Shown here in pieces: positions 39,657 to 49,478 of a stretch of 64,000 nucleotides of DNA (its first letter is position 1; each line of letters begins with the position of its first letter). The DNA lies in contig NZ_KE386496.1 of the NCBI RefSeq assembly GCF_000427445.1, positions 1,240,001-1,304,000 on the forward strand, read 5' to 3'. The stretch is from Methylocapsa acidiphila B2. Its GTDB lineage: Bacteria; Pseudomonadota; Alphaproteobacteria; Rhizobiales; Beijerinckiaceae. Both the position numbers and the translations under genes were made by a program. A model generated the notes under the pieces. It had not been told where the DNA came from and did no database searches. It was given only the letters and a program-made list of their open reading frames with translations.

Positions 39657-39848
39657 GTGACGATCCTTTTTTGATCGAGCAAACGAGCGGCCTTCTCGGC
39701 CGTCCAGCCCTACCGCAGCGCTAGAATGCGCCCCCATTATTGATTTGGAGCCGGGCGCGCTTGCGGATCTCAAATGACTCGCTCGGTTTCAAGGCGGCTC
39801 GCTTGCGCTCGCCGAGAAACTCGGTCAACTTTTCGAGAGCCGGCGACA

Positions 39849-39896
39849 GAGCATGTTCCGAACAAGTTGATCGGCTTTTTCGATCGGAACATGCTC
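39849..39896. repeat. Long perfect palindromic repeat upstream of pccB
   Basis: GAGCATGTTCCGA (39849-39861) and TCGGAACATGCTC (39884-39896) are 13-bp perfect inverted arms around a 22-nt loop with a GATCGGCTTTTTCGATC centre. GGAGCGCGTTCG follows at about 39911. The same two modules occur at 5572-5590, so this is a dispersed family like the GCATGATCC palindromes of Rhizobiales. It occupies most of the 306-bp gap between the DUF4260 gene and pccB. Confidence 0.72.
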
Positions 39897-39962
39897 CAAC
39901 TTATCGATCTGGAGCGCGTTCGTGATCACAGGCTTCTCAACCGGCGCCGCGGAACGGAAACG

Positions 39963-41495
39963 ATGAAACCCAGTCCCGACGAGCTCCAAAGACGCCGCGC
40001 CGAGGCGCTTCGCGGCGGCGGCGCGGCGCGAATAGAAGCCCAACATAAACGCGGCAAGCTCACCGCGCGCGAACGCCTCGATCTGCTGCTCGACCACGGC
40101 TCGTTCGAAGAATTCGACATGTTCGTGCAGCATCGCGCGACCGATTTCGGAATGGACAAGCAGCACGCGCCGGGCGACGGCGTCGTGACCGGCTGGGGAA
40201 CTGTGAACGGCCGGGCGGTCTTCGTCTATGCGAAAGACTTCACAGTCTTCGGCGGCTCGCTCTCCGAGACGCACGCGCGCAAAATCGCCAAGGTGCAAGA
40301 CATGGCGTTGCGCAACAGGGCACCCATTATCGGACTCTTCGATTCGGGCGGCGCCCGCATTCAGGAAGGCGTCGCGGCGCTCGCCGGCTATGGCGAGGTC
40401 TTTCAGCGCAATGTTCTCGCCTCCGGCGTGATCCCACAGATTTCCGTGATCATGGGGCCTTGCGCCGGAGGCGACGTCTATTCGCCCGCCATGACCGACT
40501 TCATCCTCATGGTGCGCGACACGAGCTATATGTTCGTGACGGGCCCGGATGTGGTCAAGACCGTCACCAACGAGGCAGTCACCGCCGAGGAGCTGGGCGG
40601 CGCCGCGATCCACACGGCCAAGAGCGCCGTAGCCGATTGCGCCTACGCCAATGACGTCGAAGCGCTGTTGCAGACGCGTCGCTTGCTCGATTTCCTTCCG
40701 TCCAGCAACAGGGACGAACTCCCGGAATGGCCGAGCTTCGACGACTCCGATCAGACCTGTGCCGCGCTCGACACATTGGCCCCGGAAAATCCCAACAAGC
40801 CTTACGACGTCAAGGAGCTGATCCTGAAGACGGCCGACGAAGGCGATTTCTTTGAAATCCAGGAGGCCTTCGCGCGCAACATCGTCACCGGCTTCGGCCG
40901 CATGGCCGGTCGCCCCGTCGGCTTCGTCGCTAATCAGCCCCTGGCGCTCGCCGGCGTCCTCGATTCGGACGCCTCGCGCAAGGCCGCGCGCTTCGTGCGC
41001 TTCTGCGATTGCTTCAACATTCCGATCGTCACCTTCGTCGACGTGCCGGGCTTTCTTCCCGGCGTCGCGCAGGAATATGGCGGCCTCATCAAGCATGGCG
41101 CCAAGCTGCTCTTCGCCTATGGCGAGGCGACGACGCCGAAAGTGACGATCATCACGCGAAAGGCCTATGGCGGCGCCTATGACGTGATGGCCTCGAAACA
41201 TTTGCGCGGCGACGTCAATTTGGCCTGGCCGACGGCGCAGATCGCCGTGATGGGCGCCAAGGGGGCGGTCGAGATCATCTTTCGCCAGGACATGGACGAT
41301 CCGGCGAAAATCGCCGCGCGCACGCGCGAATATGAAACGCGCTTCCTTTCGCCCTTCATCGCGGCGGAGCGCGGCTATATCGACGAGATCATCTTGCCGC
41401 GCGACACGCGCAGGCGCATCATCCGCGCGCTCTCCATGCTTCGACACAAAGAACTCGAGAATCCCTGGAAGAAGCACGACAATATTCCGCTTTGA
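39963..41495 (+). CDS. pccB: Propionyl-CoA carboxylase carboxyltransferase (beta) subunit
   Basis: The 510-aa protein transfers carboxyl from biotin to propionyl-CoA. It has family length and both crotonase-fold halves: [70 protein letters not shown], then [38 protein letters not shown] and a KKHDNIPL C-terminus typical of PccB. The product feeds methylmalonyl-CoA, useful in the ethylmalonyl-CoA pathway. It is not adjacent to pccA: a TonB-dependent receptor gene on the other strand intervenes. Confidence 0.95.
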   Translation: MKPSPDELQRRRAEALRGGGAARIEAQHKRGKLTARERLDLLLDHGSFEEFDMFVQHRATDFGMDKQHAPGDGVVTGWGTVNGRAVFVYAKDFTVFGGSLSETHARKIAKVQDMALRNRAPIIGLFDSGGARIQEGVAALAGYGEVFQRNVLASGVIPQISVIMGPCAGGDVYSPAMTDFILMVRDTSYMFVTGPDVVKTVTNEAVTAEELGGAAIHTAKSAVADCAYANDVEALLQTRRLLDFLPSSNRDELPEWPSFDDSDQTCAALDTLAPENPNKPYDVKELILKTADEGDFFEIQEAFARNIVTGFGRMAGRPVGFVANQPLALAGVLDSDASRKAARFVRFCDCFNIPIVTFVDVPGFLPGVAQEYGGLIKHGAKLLFAYGEATTPKVTIITRKAYGGAYDVMASKHLRGDVNLAWPTAQIAVMGAKGAVEIIFRQDMDDPAKIAARTREYETRFLSPFIAAERGYIDEIILPRDTRRRIIRALSMLRHKELENPWKKHDNIPL

Positions 41496-41511
41496 GATCG
41501 GCTTTCCGCTT

Positions 41512-43704
41512 TCAGAATTTCTGCGCAATTCCCACGTAGAATCCACGAAGCGGCCCATATTGCGGCGCGAACACGCCAATGCCCGAGCCGTCTCTCACTT
41601 CATAAACTCGGTCGAAGAGATTGATCACGTCGAAGCGCAATGTGAGCGGTCCCACGCCGACCTCTTGTATCGGAAATTCATGCGAGACGCCGAGATTGAC
41701 CTGAGCATAGGGAGAAACATGCTCGGTGTTGGCGAAGCCGCTGCGCAGGCCGCTCCCATAGATGAGATCGGCGCTGATCCTCGTTCCATTCCATAGATAG
41801 GAAACGCCGCCCGATCCCGTCAGGGTTTGCGCATGATCGGTGTAGACATAATGGCTTGAAATATAGGCGTATTCGTCCGCACCGAACAAATATTGATTTG
41901 ACGATGGCGAGGTGGCGCGCTGCCGCGCCCAGGCGAAATTGGCGTAGGCGCGGAAATTTTCGTTCTGAAAATTCAATGTGAACTCGACGCCTGTGTTGTA
42001 GGCGCGGTCATAATTGAATGCGGTCAACACGAGCGCCTGGCCGAACTGGCCGTCATCGAGAAGGTTTTTCGCGCGCTTGTAATAAGCATCGACCGCGGCT
42101 TCGAGGCCCGGAAGAATCTTTTGCGCATATCCGGCGTCGATATAGCTCGAGCGTTCGGGTCGCGCCGCGCTGTTCAACGTGACTTCCGGCTGCAGGGTCG
42201 TATTCGCGTAAGGCGCGACACTGACCGGAGCGGCGAGGCTTTGCGGAGGGGGCGTGAAATAGCGGGCAAATCCGGCATGCAGCGTCCCGCCTTGAATCGG
42301 ATGATAGACGAGGCTGATGCGCGGACTGAGTTGATTGGCGTTCACATATTGAACCATCTGGTCAAAGCGAAGCCCCGCATTCAATGTCAGTCGATCGGCG
42401 ATCCTCCATTCATCGCTCGCATAGAGGGAGCCAAGCCAACCGACTTTCTGGACTGCCTGCGTAATGTTAAAAGGCGCGTCGATCGGATTGCCGAGAGCGT
42501 CGAGAGGCAGCACCACATTCGAATCCGACGCATCCGATTTTTCTGCGCTTGCAAGAAACCCGAACCGCAATGTGTGTGGTCCGAGACGAGCGGCGGCGTC
42601 GCCCTGGAGGCCGTTCACAAAGCTCTCCCGCGCGACGTCCGACGCGACGCCGTTGAAGACCAGATCTCCGATGGGATCGGGCGTGAAATGGAGATTGCTG
42701 ATGCGCGAAAAGAAGGCCAGCTGCGCATCGAGATTGTCGACGGATCGCTGCACGGCAAGAACATTGTAGAAGGTCTGCTCGAGCTGATTCTCGTTCAACA
42801 GCGATGAATTGAAATTGTCGTGGCCATAGGCTGTAAATTGCGGCGGTTGGCCCGGAGAGTTCGGAATCTGATATTTGTTGATGGCCATGCCGGAGATGAA
42901 GCTCACGCGCGTCGCGTCGTCCAGAATAGTGGAGACATATCCGAAATATTTGCCCTGCCGCGTCAAATCGTGAATCGCGTCATAGCTCGCGGTCGGGTTC
43001 TCCACGCCCATGTCATTGCTGAAATATCGGCCCGTCATGAAAAACTGGGTTCGCCCGATCGCGCCGCCATATTCCATATAGGGGCTGAACGTCGCCTGCG
43101 CGCCGCCATAGACGCCGACGAGCCCGCCCGGTGCCGACACGCCGCTGCGCGTCAAGACATCCACGAGCCCCGCCGTCCTTAGGCCATATTGCGCCGGAAG
43201 AACGCCGGTGATCAAAGACAGGCTTTGCACGAAGCTCGTTTCCAGAACCTGTCCAAATCCCGAGACGCCATCGGGCAAGAGAATGCCGTTGATTCGGTAT
43301 TGAACATTGGCGTGCTCGTTGCGGACATGGAGCCCGCCGCTCGCCGCCGAATCCTGCGTCACGCCGGGCGCCTGCAAAAGAACCTTGTTGAACGGCGTGT
43401 TATCGCCTTGCGGCGTCGCCTCGATCGCCTGACGGTCGATTTTGTAGGCGTTCGCGCCGACCGGCGCATAAATATCGCTTCGCGCTTTGTCGAATTTTTC
43501 GGTCTCGAGCACGAATGCCGGATCAGGAACCAGACTCGGCGCGAGCGGAGATGGGCCGGCTTGCGAAGCCGACGGCGCCGCAGCGGAGACGACGTCAATC
43601 GGCGCCAACTGCACTTGCGCTTCGGCCGCTGGAGCCAATGGCGGAACGACCGACGCAAAGATCAAAAGCCCACCCCAGATTTTCTTCTTCTGTCCGCCAG
43701 ACAT
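41512..43704 (-). CDS. TonB-dependent receptor, probably zinc-regulated
   Basis: The 730-aa outer-membrane protein has a signal peptide (KKKIWGGLLIFASVVPPLA, cleaved near AEAQ), a TonB-box-like IDVVSA, a plug domain with GDNTPFNKVLLQAPGVTQDS and NVQYRINGILLPDGVSGFG, and a 22-strand-type barrel ending in the outer-membrane signature VGIAQKF. Ligand cannot be read from the sequence. A Zur-like palindrome lies 28 bp before the start codon (AAGGGA ribosome site), so zinc or a zinc-chelate is the first guess. It ends 16 bp from the pccB stop, convergent, and is divergent from pccA. Confidence 0.88.
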   Translation of the reverse strand: MSGGQKKKIWGGLLIFASVVPPLAPAAEAQVQLAPIDVVSAAAPSASQAGPSPLAPSLVPDPAFVLETEKFDKARSDIYAPVGANAYKIDRQAIEATPQGDNTPFNKVLLQAPGVTQDSAASGGLHVRNEHANVQYRINGILLPDGVSGFGQVLETSFVQSLSLITGVLPAQYGLRTAGLVDVLTRSGVSAPGGLVGVYGGAQATFSPYMEYGGAIGRTQFFMTGRYFSNDMGVENPTASYDAIHDLTRQGKYFGYVSTILDDATRVSFISGMAINKYQIPNSPGQPPQFTAYGHDNFNSSLLNENQLEQTFYNVLAVQRSVDNLDAQLAFFSRISNLHFTPDPIGDLVFNGVASDVARESFVNGLQGDAAARLGPHTLRFGFLASAEKSDASDSNVVLPLDALGNPIDAPFNITQAVQKVGWLGSLYASDEWRIADRLTLNAGLRFDQMVQYVNANQLSPRISLVYHPIQGGTLHAGFARYFTPPPQSLAAPVSVAPYANTTLQPEVTLNSAARPERSSYIDAGYAQKILPGLEAAVDAYYKRAKNLLDDGQFGQALVLTAFNYDRAYNTGVEFTLNFQNENFRAYANFAWARQRATSPSSNQYLFGADEYAYISSHYVYTDHAQTLTGSGGVSYLWNGTRISADLIYGSGLRSGFANTEHVSPYAQVNLGVSHEFPIQEVGVGPLTLRFDVINLFDRVYEVRDGSGIGVFAPQYGPLRGFYVGIAQKF

Positions 43705-43732
43705 TTCAGCATTCCCTTACGCGCCAGATACG

Positions 43733-43744
43733 ATGTTATAACAT
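43733..43744 (-). promoter_or_regulatory. Zur-like operator in the TonB-dependent receptor promoter
   Basis: ATGTTATAACAT is a 12-bp perfect palindrome. In minus-strand context it reads GTAATGTTATAACATCG, close to alphaproteobacterial Zur sites (GTAATGTTATAACAT core). It ends 28 bp upstream of the receptor start codon, in a position to overlap the -10 region. No zur gene is in the window, so regulation is inferred from the motif alone. Confidence 0.6.
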
Positions 43745-43989
43745 TACATCATTCGCGGCGGTCAAGCGGGCTGGCGGGCGCGCCTCCGCGATCCAGGGAG
43801 ACCGTTGCACAAAGGCGACAAGCATAGGGCGCGGACGCAGGGGGCGAAATCGGCCGCAGCGCCTCAATTCGATTATCCAGCGTCACAACCTTCAAGCTTT
43901 CGTCGATAGACGCAGCCGAGCGGCTTGCCGTAGGATTCATCTTCGCGCCTCTTTTTCGCGGCGCGCGCGGCCCTAAATTCGAGGCGCAT

Positions 43990-45996
43990 ATGTTCAAGAA
44001 GCTGCTCATCGCGAATCGCGGCGAGATCGCCTGCCGGGTGATCAGAACGGCGCGACGCATGGGCATAGCGACTGTCGCCGTCTATTCGGAGGCCGACAAA
44101 CATGCTCAGCATGTCGCGCTCGCCGACGAGGCTCTGCCTATAGGCCCCGCTCCCGCGGCCCATTCCTATCTCGCAATCGAGAAGATCCTGGAGGCCTGCA
44201 AGCAAAGCGGCGCGGAGGCAGTTCATCCAGGCTATGGATTTTTGTCAGAGCGCGCCGATTTCGCCCAGGCGCTCTGCGACATGGGCGTCGCCTTCGTCGG
44301 CCCGCATCCGCGCGCGATCGAGGCGATGGGCGACAAGATCGCCTCGAAAAAGCTCGCGCGGGCCGCCAATGTCTCAACCGTTCCCGGCTTCGTCGGCGCA
44401 ATCGAGGATGAAGCCCATGCGCGCGCGATCGCCGAGGAGATCGGCTATCCGGTCATGATCAAGGCCTCCGCGGGGGGCGGCGGAAAGGGGATGCGCATCG
44501 CCCATTCCGGCGACGAGATCACCGATTGCCTCGCCCGCGCGGCGTCGGAGGCAAAGGCCTCGTTCGGCGACGAAAGACTCCTCATCGAAAAATTCATCGC
44601 CGACCCACGCCATATCGAAATTCAGGTCTTGGGCGACAAGTATGGCGGGCTCATCCATCTCGGCGAGCGCGAATGCTCGATCCAGCGGCGGCACCAGAAG
44701 GTGGTGGAGGAGGCGCCCTCGCCTTTCGTGGACGAAGCCATGCGCCGCGAGATGGGCGAGCAGGCGATCGCGCTCGCCGCAGCCGTCAATTATGACTCCG
44801 CCGGCACGGTCGAATTCGTCGTCGCTCAGGACAAGAGCTTTTATTTTCTCGAAATGAACACGCGGCTTCAGGTCGAGCATCCAGTGACCGAACTCGTGAC
44901 CGGGGTCGATCTCGTCGAGGAAATGATCAAGGTCGCGGCGGGCGCGCCGCTGTCGATCAGCCAGAGAGACGTGCATCTGCGCGGCGCGGCAATCGAAAGC
45001 CGCATCTACGCCGAAGATCCGGCGCGCAATTTTCTGCCCTCGGTCGGCCGTCTCACGACCTACCGCCCCCCAGCCCAAGGCCATGAGGACGGGATCACGC
45101 TCCGGCTCGACGGCGGCGTCCTGGAGGGCGACGAAATCTCAATTCATTATGATCCGATGGTCGCGAAACTCGTGACACATGCCGGCGACCGGGCGGCGGC
45201 GATCGACGCGCAGGCGCGCGCGCTCGACCAATTCGCGATCGAGGGCGTGGGCCATAACATTCCGTTTCTCGCCGCCTTGATGGCGCATCCGCGCTTCAAG
45301 GCGGGAGATCTCTCGACCGCGTTCATCGCGCGCGAATATCCTGGAGGGTTCGCCCCGCTTGCGCCAGAAGGCGAGGCCGCGCATCTGTTCGTCGTCGTCG
45401 CGGCCGCGATGGATCACTTGTTGAATGAGCGCAAACGGTTGATCTCCGGCCAGATGCGCGCCTCGGTCCCCGTCGCGTTTGAACGCGACCGATCCGTCAT
45501 ACTCGGGAAGACCCGCCATGACGTGAAGCTCGAGGAGGCAGACGACGGCCTGCAGATCCGCTTCGAGGCGACCGGCCATCTTCATCAATGCGCGTCGGAT
45601 TGGGCGCCCGGACGCCCGATCTGGACCGGCGTCGTCGACGGCGAGGAGGTCGGCTTCCGCATCCGCTCCCTGCTCAACGGCTGGAGTTTGGCTCACGGCC
45701 CTTATGCCGCGCAGGCCTATGTCTACACGCGCCGAGAAGCCGAGCTCGCCGCGCTGATGCCCGACAAGCGCCCCGCCGACCGCACAAAGCTGCTACTCTG
45801 CCCTATGCCGGGCTTGATCAAGGCGATCAATGTGTCCGCTGGGCAGCAGGTCAAGGCCGGCGAGACCCTCTGCGTCGTCGAGGCCATGAAAATGGAGAAC
45901 GCGCTGCAGGCGGCGCAGGACGGGACCGTCAAGAAAATCTTCGCCCGCGAAGGCGAATCGCTGGCCGTCGACGCCGCGATCATGGAGTTCACGTAG
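43990..45996 (+). CDS. pccA: Propionyl-CoA carboxylase biotin carboxylase/carrier (alpha) subunit
   Basis: The 668-aa protein has a biotin carboxylase domain (MFKKLLIANRGEIACRVIRT, HPGYGFLSERADFA, the ATP-grasp loop KASAGGGGKGMRIA, ECSIQRRHQKVVEEAPSP, FLEMNTRLQVEHPVTE), the PccA BT domain and a C-terminal biotinyl domain with VVEAMKMENALQA, where the central Lys carries biotin. It carboxylates biotin with bicarbonate and ATP and works with PccB. Start ATG at 43990; divergent from the TonB receptor across 285 bp that hold both promoters. Confidence 0.96.
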   Translation: MFKKLLIANRGEIACRVIRTARRMGIATVAVYSEADKHAQHVALADEALPIGPAPAAHSYLAIEKILEACKQSGAEAVHPGYGFLSERADFAQALCDMGVAFVGPHPRAIEAMGDKIASKKLARAANVSTVPGFVGAIEDEAHARAIAEEIGYPVMIKASAGGGGKGMRIAHSGDEITDCLARAASEAKASFGDERLLIEKFIADPRHIEIQVLGDKYGGLIHLGERECSIQRRHQKVVEEAPSPFVDEAMRREMGEQAIALAAAVNYDSAGTVEFVVAQDKSFYFLEMNTRLQVEHPVTELVTGVDLVEEMIKVAAGAPLSISQRDVHLRGAAIESRIYAEDPARNFLPSVGRLTTYRPPAQGHEDGITLRLDGGVLEGDEISIHYDPMVAKLVTHAGDRAAAIDAQARALDQFAIEGVGHNIPFLAALMAHPRFKAGDLSTAFIAREYPGGFAPLAPEGEAAHLFVVVAAAMDHLLNERKRLISGQMRASVPVAFERDRSVILGKTRHDVKLEEADDGLQIRFEATGHLHQCASDWAPGRPIWTGVVDGEEVGFRIRSLLNGWSLAHGPYAAQAYVYTRREAELAALMPDKRPADRTKLLLCPMPGLIKAINVSAGQQVKAGETLCVVEAMKMENALQAAQDGTVKKIFAREGESLAVDAAIMEFT

Positions 45997-46011
45997 AAGA
46001 TCATGGGGTTC

Positions 46012-46045
46012 GCATGGAGCATGTCTTGATGGGCTTGCTCCATGC
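46012..46045. terminator. Inverted repeat between convergent pccA and hsp20
   Basis: GCATGGAGCA (46012-46021) and TGCTCCATGC (46036-46045) are 10-bp perfect arms around a 14-nt loop, 16 bp after the pccA stop and 33 bp from the hsp20 stop. No T-run follows on either strand, so a bidirectional termination or mRNA-stabilising role is possible but not certain. Confidence 0.45.
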
Positions 46046-46078
46046 GAGGGCGCCGCAATTCGCGAGGCCGCGCTTGCG

Positions 46079-46597
46079 TCAATGCTTGGTCGGGTTGTTG
46101 ATGGCGATCCGCCTCGCTTTTGTCATGGCCGGCTCGGTTTTCGGCAACATGACCTTGAGCACGCCATTTTTGAACGAGGCTTCGATCTTGTCCTCGGCAA
46201 CATCGGCGCCGACCGGGATCTGGCGCTCGAAACGGCCGTAGAAGCATTCGCTGAACTGGCGGTCCTTGTCCTCGATCTCCGATTTCCGCTCGCCGCGAAT
46301 GACGAGATTGCCGTCGCTCAGCAGAAGCTCGACGTCTTTTTCCTCAAGGCCGGGAATTTCGGCGGTGACGGTGATGTCTTTTTCCGTTTCGGCGACGTCG
46401 ATCCGCGGCCAGCCCATATGGGCGAAGCCCATCCTACGGCCGACAGGCGCCGGCGCGTCGAACCCGCGAAAAGCTTCGTCGAACAGCCGGTTCATCTCCC
46501 GCTGCAGCATAAAGAACGGGCTCGACCTTTCGCCGCGGAATAGATCCGGCGCGGACTCGGAGCCCCTCGTCCAAGGAATGAGATCACGCATATTCAT
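46079..46597 (-). CDS. Hsp20/alpha-crystallin small heat-shock protein
   Basis: The 172-aa chaperone has an N-terminal region with FFMLQREMNRLFDEAFRGF, then the alpha-crystallin domain (PRIDVAETEKDITVTAEIPG, EKDVELLLSDGNLVIRGERK, FKNGVLKVMLPKTE) and the C-terminal I-x-I-type ARRIAINNP. It binds unfolding proteins without ATP. The ATG at 46597 has GGAGGAG eight bases upstream. It converges with pccA; no CIRCE or ROSE-like thermometer is obvious in its short leader. Confidence 0.94.
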   Translation of the reverse strand: MNMRDLIPWTRGSESAPDLFRGERSSPFFMLQREMNRLFDEAFRGFDAPAPVGRRMGFAHMGWPRIDVAETEKDITVTAEIPGLEEKDVELLLSDGNLVIRGERKSEIEDKDRQFSECFYGRFERQIPVGADVAEDKIEASFKNGVLKVMLPKTEPAMTKARRIAINNPTKH

Positions 46598-46882
46598 GGC
46601 TTCTCCTCCTGATCTGCGGACGCGCGGACGGCAAAGCCAAGCCGTCGCTCTTCCCATTCGCAGATGGGAACCCGTCCGGCAGCTAGAAGCTGGTGAGGAG
46701 TCACTCCCTTTCAAGAGGCCGGCGTCGATGAAATCCCCGGCTGCGATATTTGGTCCTAGTCGCTTCGTCGGGCTCGTTAATTAACCTCTTGCGCCATAGC
46801 TCGGGCCGCGCCATTCTTTCCGGCCTAGCCGCCCGACGCCCGCGGCGATCAACCGGCGTTCGGCCTCGACCGGAGAAGGGCC

Positions 46883-47188
46883 ATGACCATCATCGAGCAT
46901 GATTTCGGCAAGAAGGATCGCGACAGCGTGCGGCGCTTCGCCAGGCTCACGAGCCTCGAGGCTCAGCATGAAGCCAAGGTTCTGGCCAATCCCCTGCCCT
47001 ATCTCGACCGCGCCAATGAACGGATCTCGCAGCTCGAAATGGCGCTTCAGGACGCCGGCGCCGCCGCGAATTTCACGCTCGGCGCCGATCCCGCGGCGGA
47101 GCCCGAGATGGTCCTTGTCGACAAGGCCGAATATGCCCGCCTTCTGCGCTGCAAGGAAATCGTCGAGGCCGCGATCGCCAAATTATAA
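46883..47188 (+). CDS. Hypothetical protein, 101 aa
   Basis: I do not recognise a family. The protein begins MTIIEHDFGKKDRDSVRRFA and has a helical, charged central part (YLDRANERISQLEMALQDAG) that could form a short coiled coil, then an acidic stretch and AEYARLLRCKEIVEAAIAKL. GAGAAGG lies six bases before the ATG and codon use is normal, so it is likely real. It is a single gene convergent with ribE. Confidence 0.7.
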   Translation: MTIIEHDFGKKDRDSVRRFARLTSLEAQHEAKVLANPLPYLDRANERISQLEMALQDAGAAANFTLGADPAAEPEMVLVDKAEYARLLRCKEIVEAAIAKL

Positions 47189-47211
47189 GGGCGAGCGCTG
47201 CACGTCTTGGG

Positions 47212-47817
47212 CTATGGCTGCGTCTCCGCCAGCCGCGCCGCGTAGCGCGCCATCAGGTCGACTTCGAGATTGACCTCATCGCCGACGCGCCGCTCGCCCC
47301 AGGTCGTGACCTTTAACGTATGCGGGATGAGCAGGACGGAAAAAAGATCGCCCTCGACGCTATTCACCGTGAGCGATGTGCCATCGAGCGAAACCGAGCC
47401 TTTTTCGGCGATGAACCGCGCCAGCGCCTTCGGCGCGCGGAATTGGATGCGCCGCATCTCGTCGAAATCATCGATAGCGACAATCACGGCGAGCCCATCG
47501 ACATGGCCGGTCACGATATGGCCGCCGAGTTCGTCGCCAATTTTCAAGGAACGTTCGAGATTGATTCGGCGTCCCGGCTTCCATTCAAGCGCATTGGTCC
47601 GCGCCAGCGTCTCCGCCGCGACATCGACCTCGAACCAGCTCCGCCCGTCGCTCGCGCCACTGTCGACCACAGTCAGGCAAGGCCCGCCGCAGGCGATCGA
47701 GGCGCCGAGCGCGATCGTCTCCGCCGGATAGCGACAAAGGATCCGGACGCGGATAAGTTCGCCGCGCGGTTCGACCGAGGCGACCTCGCCGACATCGCTC
47801 ACAAGACCGGTGAACAT
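47212..47817 (-). CDS. ribE: Riboflavin synthase alpha chain
   Basis: The 201-aa enzyme dismutates two lumazines to riboflavin. Its two lumazine-binding repeats are visible: MFTGLVSDVGEVASV with GASIACGGPCLTVVDSG, and the second starting GGHIVTGHVDGLAVIVAID with SVSLDGTSLTVNSVEGDLFS. The operon order is glyA, nrdR, ribD, ribE on the minus strand; ribE starts two bases after the ribD stop. Confidence 0.95.
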   Translation of the reverse strand: MFTGLVSDVGEVASVEPRGELIRVRILCRYPAETIALGASIACGGPCLTVVDSGASDGRSWFEVDVAAETLARTNALEWKPGRRINLERSLKIGDELGGHIVTGHVDGLAVIVAIDDFDEMRRIQFRAPKALARFIAEKGSVSLDGTSLTVNSVEGDLFSVLLIPHTLKVTTWGERRVGDEVNLEVDLMARYAARLAETQP

Positions 47818-47819
47818 GG

Positions 47820-48932
47820 TTAGAGCACCCTTTCATAGCGCGTGAGGCGATCCTCGCCGATCTGCCGCTGCTCGACCTTGACATAGCGCGTCGGATCGCA
47901 GAGCGCGGCCAATGCCCTCGGATCGAGGCCGGCGAGGCCGGCGCGCCCCAGCGATTTCGCAGCGGAGAAAATCATCACCTCGTCGGCGAGGCCTTGCGCG
48001 ATGAGGCTCGAGGCGACGCGCGGTCCACCCTCGCTGAAGACGCGCGTAACGCCGCGTTCGCCGAGATGCTCCAGGGCTGCGGCGAGATCAATCCGTCGCG
48101 CTGGATCGCGGCGCACATGAGCGATCTCGATTTTTTTCTCGCGCAGACGCGACGCCAGACTCTCGGAGGCGCCCTCCCCGGCGATGATCAGCGTCGGATG
48201 CGCCTCGGCGGTCGCGGCAAGCCGCGAGGCCGAAGAAAGGCGAAGATCGCTGTCGAGCGCCACGCGCAAGGGTTTGCGCGACTCAAGGCCGGGAAGCCGC
48301 ACGTTCAGCAAAGGATCATCGGCGGCGACGGTCCCGCCGCCGACCATGATGGCGTCATGCAGGGAACGCAGGACATGCACGAGCCCATTCGCATACGCGC
48401 CGGTTATCGCCAGGCGGGGGTCATGGCTTCCTCCGGCGGCATAGCCGTCCGCCGTCAAGGCGAGCTTCAAAGCAACCATCGGGCGGCGGTTAGAGACGCG
48501 CAGAATATGGCCGAGATTGGCGCGCCGTGCTTCCCCGGCGAGCACGCCTTTCGTCACTTCCAGCCCGGCGTCGGCCAGGATTTTATGGCCGCGGCCGGCG
48601 ACGCGCGGATCTGGATCGCAAAGGGCGTAGACGACGCGTGCGACGCCCGCCTCGACGATCGCCTCGGCGCAAGGCGGCGTCGCGCCATGATGGCTGCAGG
48701 GCTCTAGGGTGACATAGATCGTAGCCCCGCGCGCGCGCTCACCAGCCGCGCGCAACGCTTCGGTTTCAGCGTGAGGGCGCCCGCCGGGCTTGGTCCAGCC
48801 ACGCGCTAGAATGACCCCATCCTTGACGATGAGCGCGCCGACAGCCGGGTTGGGCGAAGTGAGGCCGAGGCCGCGTCGGCCAAGGGCGATCGCCGCCGCC
48901 ATAAAGCGCGCGTCGGTCTCCGTTTCGTTCAT
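47820..48932 (-). CDS. ribD: Bifunctional riboflavin biosynthesis deaminase/reductase RibD
   Basis: The 370-aa protein has an N-terminal zinc deaminase domain ([28 protein letters not shown] with the catalytic Glu, [15 protein letters not shown]) and a C-terminal DHFR-like reductase ([48 protein letters not shown]). It catalyses two successive steps of flavin synthesis. The ATG at 48932 overlaps the nrdR stop (ATGA), showing translational coupling; upstream in-frame sequence lies inside nrdR. Confidence 0.96.
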   Translation of the reverse strand: MNETETDARFMAAAIALGRRGLGLTSPNPAVGALIVKDGVILARGWTKPGGRPHAETEALRAAGERARGATIYVTLEPCSHHGATPPCAEAIVEAGVARVVYALCDPDPRVAGRGHKILADAGLEVTKGVLAGEARRANLGHILRVSNRRPMVALKLALTADGYAAGGSHDPRLAITGAYANGLVHVLRSLHDAIMVGGGTVAADDPLLNVRLPGLESRKPLRVALDSDLRLSSASRLAATAEAHPTLIIAGEGASESLASRLREKKIEIAHVRRDPARRIDLAAALEHLGERGVTRVFSEGGPRVASSLIAQGLADEVMIFSAAKSLGRAGLAGLDPRALAALCDPTRYVKVEQRQIGEDRLTRYERVL

Positions 48933-49447
48933 GCCCGGCTCGGCGAGCGCGCCCGCGTCGCCGGCGGCTCCGGTTCCTCTTCCGGCGCCGCCGGCGCGCC
49001 ATTCGCCAATTCGTCGATCAAAGTATTGAAGTCGCGCGCTTCGCGGAAATTGCGATAGACCGAAGCGAAGCGCACATAGGCGACGCTGTCGAGCGCGCGC
49101 AGGCCTTCCATGACGAGCTCGCCGATCCGCTCGCTCGGAATTTCGCTTTCGCCCTGGCTTTCGAGCTGGCGCACGATCCCATTGACCATGCGCTCCACCC
49201 TTTCGGGATCGACCGGGCGCTTGCGCAAGGCGACTTCGAGCGAGCGCATCAGCTTTTCCCGCTCGAAGGGAACTCGCCGGCCGGATTTCTTCAGGACCGT
49301 CAATTCGCGCAATTGCACGCGCTCGAAAGTGGTGAAGCGTCCGCCGCAATCCGGACAGACCCGCCGCCGGCGGATGGATGACGAATCATCCGTCGGCCGC
49401 GAGTCCTTCACTTGAGTTTCAAGACTGCTGCAATAGGGGCACCGCAT
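48929..49447 (-). CDS. nrdR: Transcriptional repressor NrdR
   Basis: The 172-aa repressor of ribonucleotide reductase genes has the zinc ribbon [20 protein letters not shown] with the second CxxC in [13 protein letters not shown], and an ATP-cone domain ([20 protein letters not shown]). The C-terminal ~25 residues are an acidic/Pro-rich extension. NrdR senses ATP/dATP. It lies 31 bp downstream of glyA, as in many alphaproteobacteria. Confidence 0.97.
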   Translation of the reverse strand: MRCPYCSSLETQVKDSRPTDDSSSIRRRRVCPDCGGRFTTFERVQLRELTVLKKSGRRVPFEREKLMRSLEVALRKRPVDPERVERMVNGIVRQLESQGESEIPSERIGELVMEGLRALDSVAYVRFASVYRNFREARDFNTLIDELANGAPAAPEEEPEPPATRARSPSRA

Positions 49448-49478
49448 GGCGGCCCTGCCTCAATGTGTCGACGCCGCC

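Noticed and set aside
39825-41579. 584-codon open frame antisense to pccB
   Set aside because: Low-complexity Arg/Glu/His-rich translation opposite a secure gene; a coding shadow.
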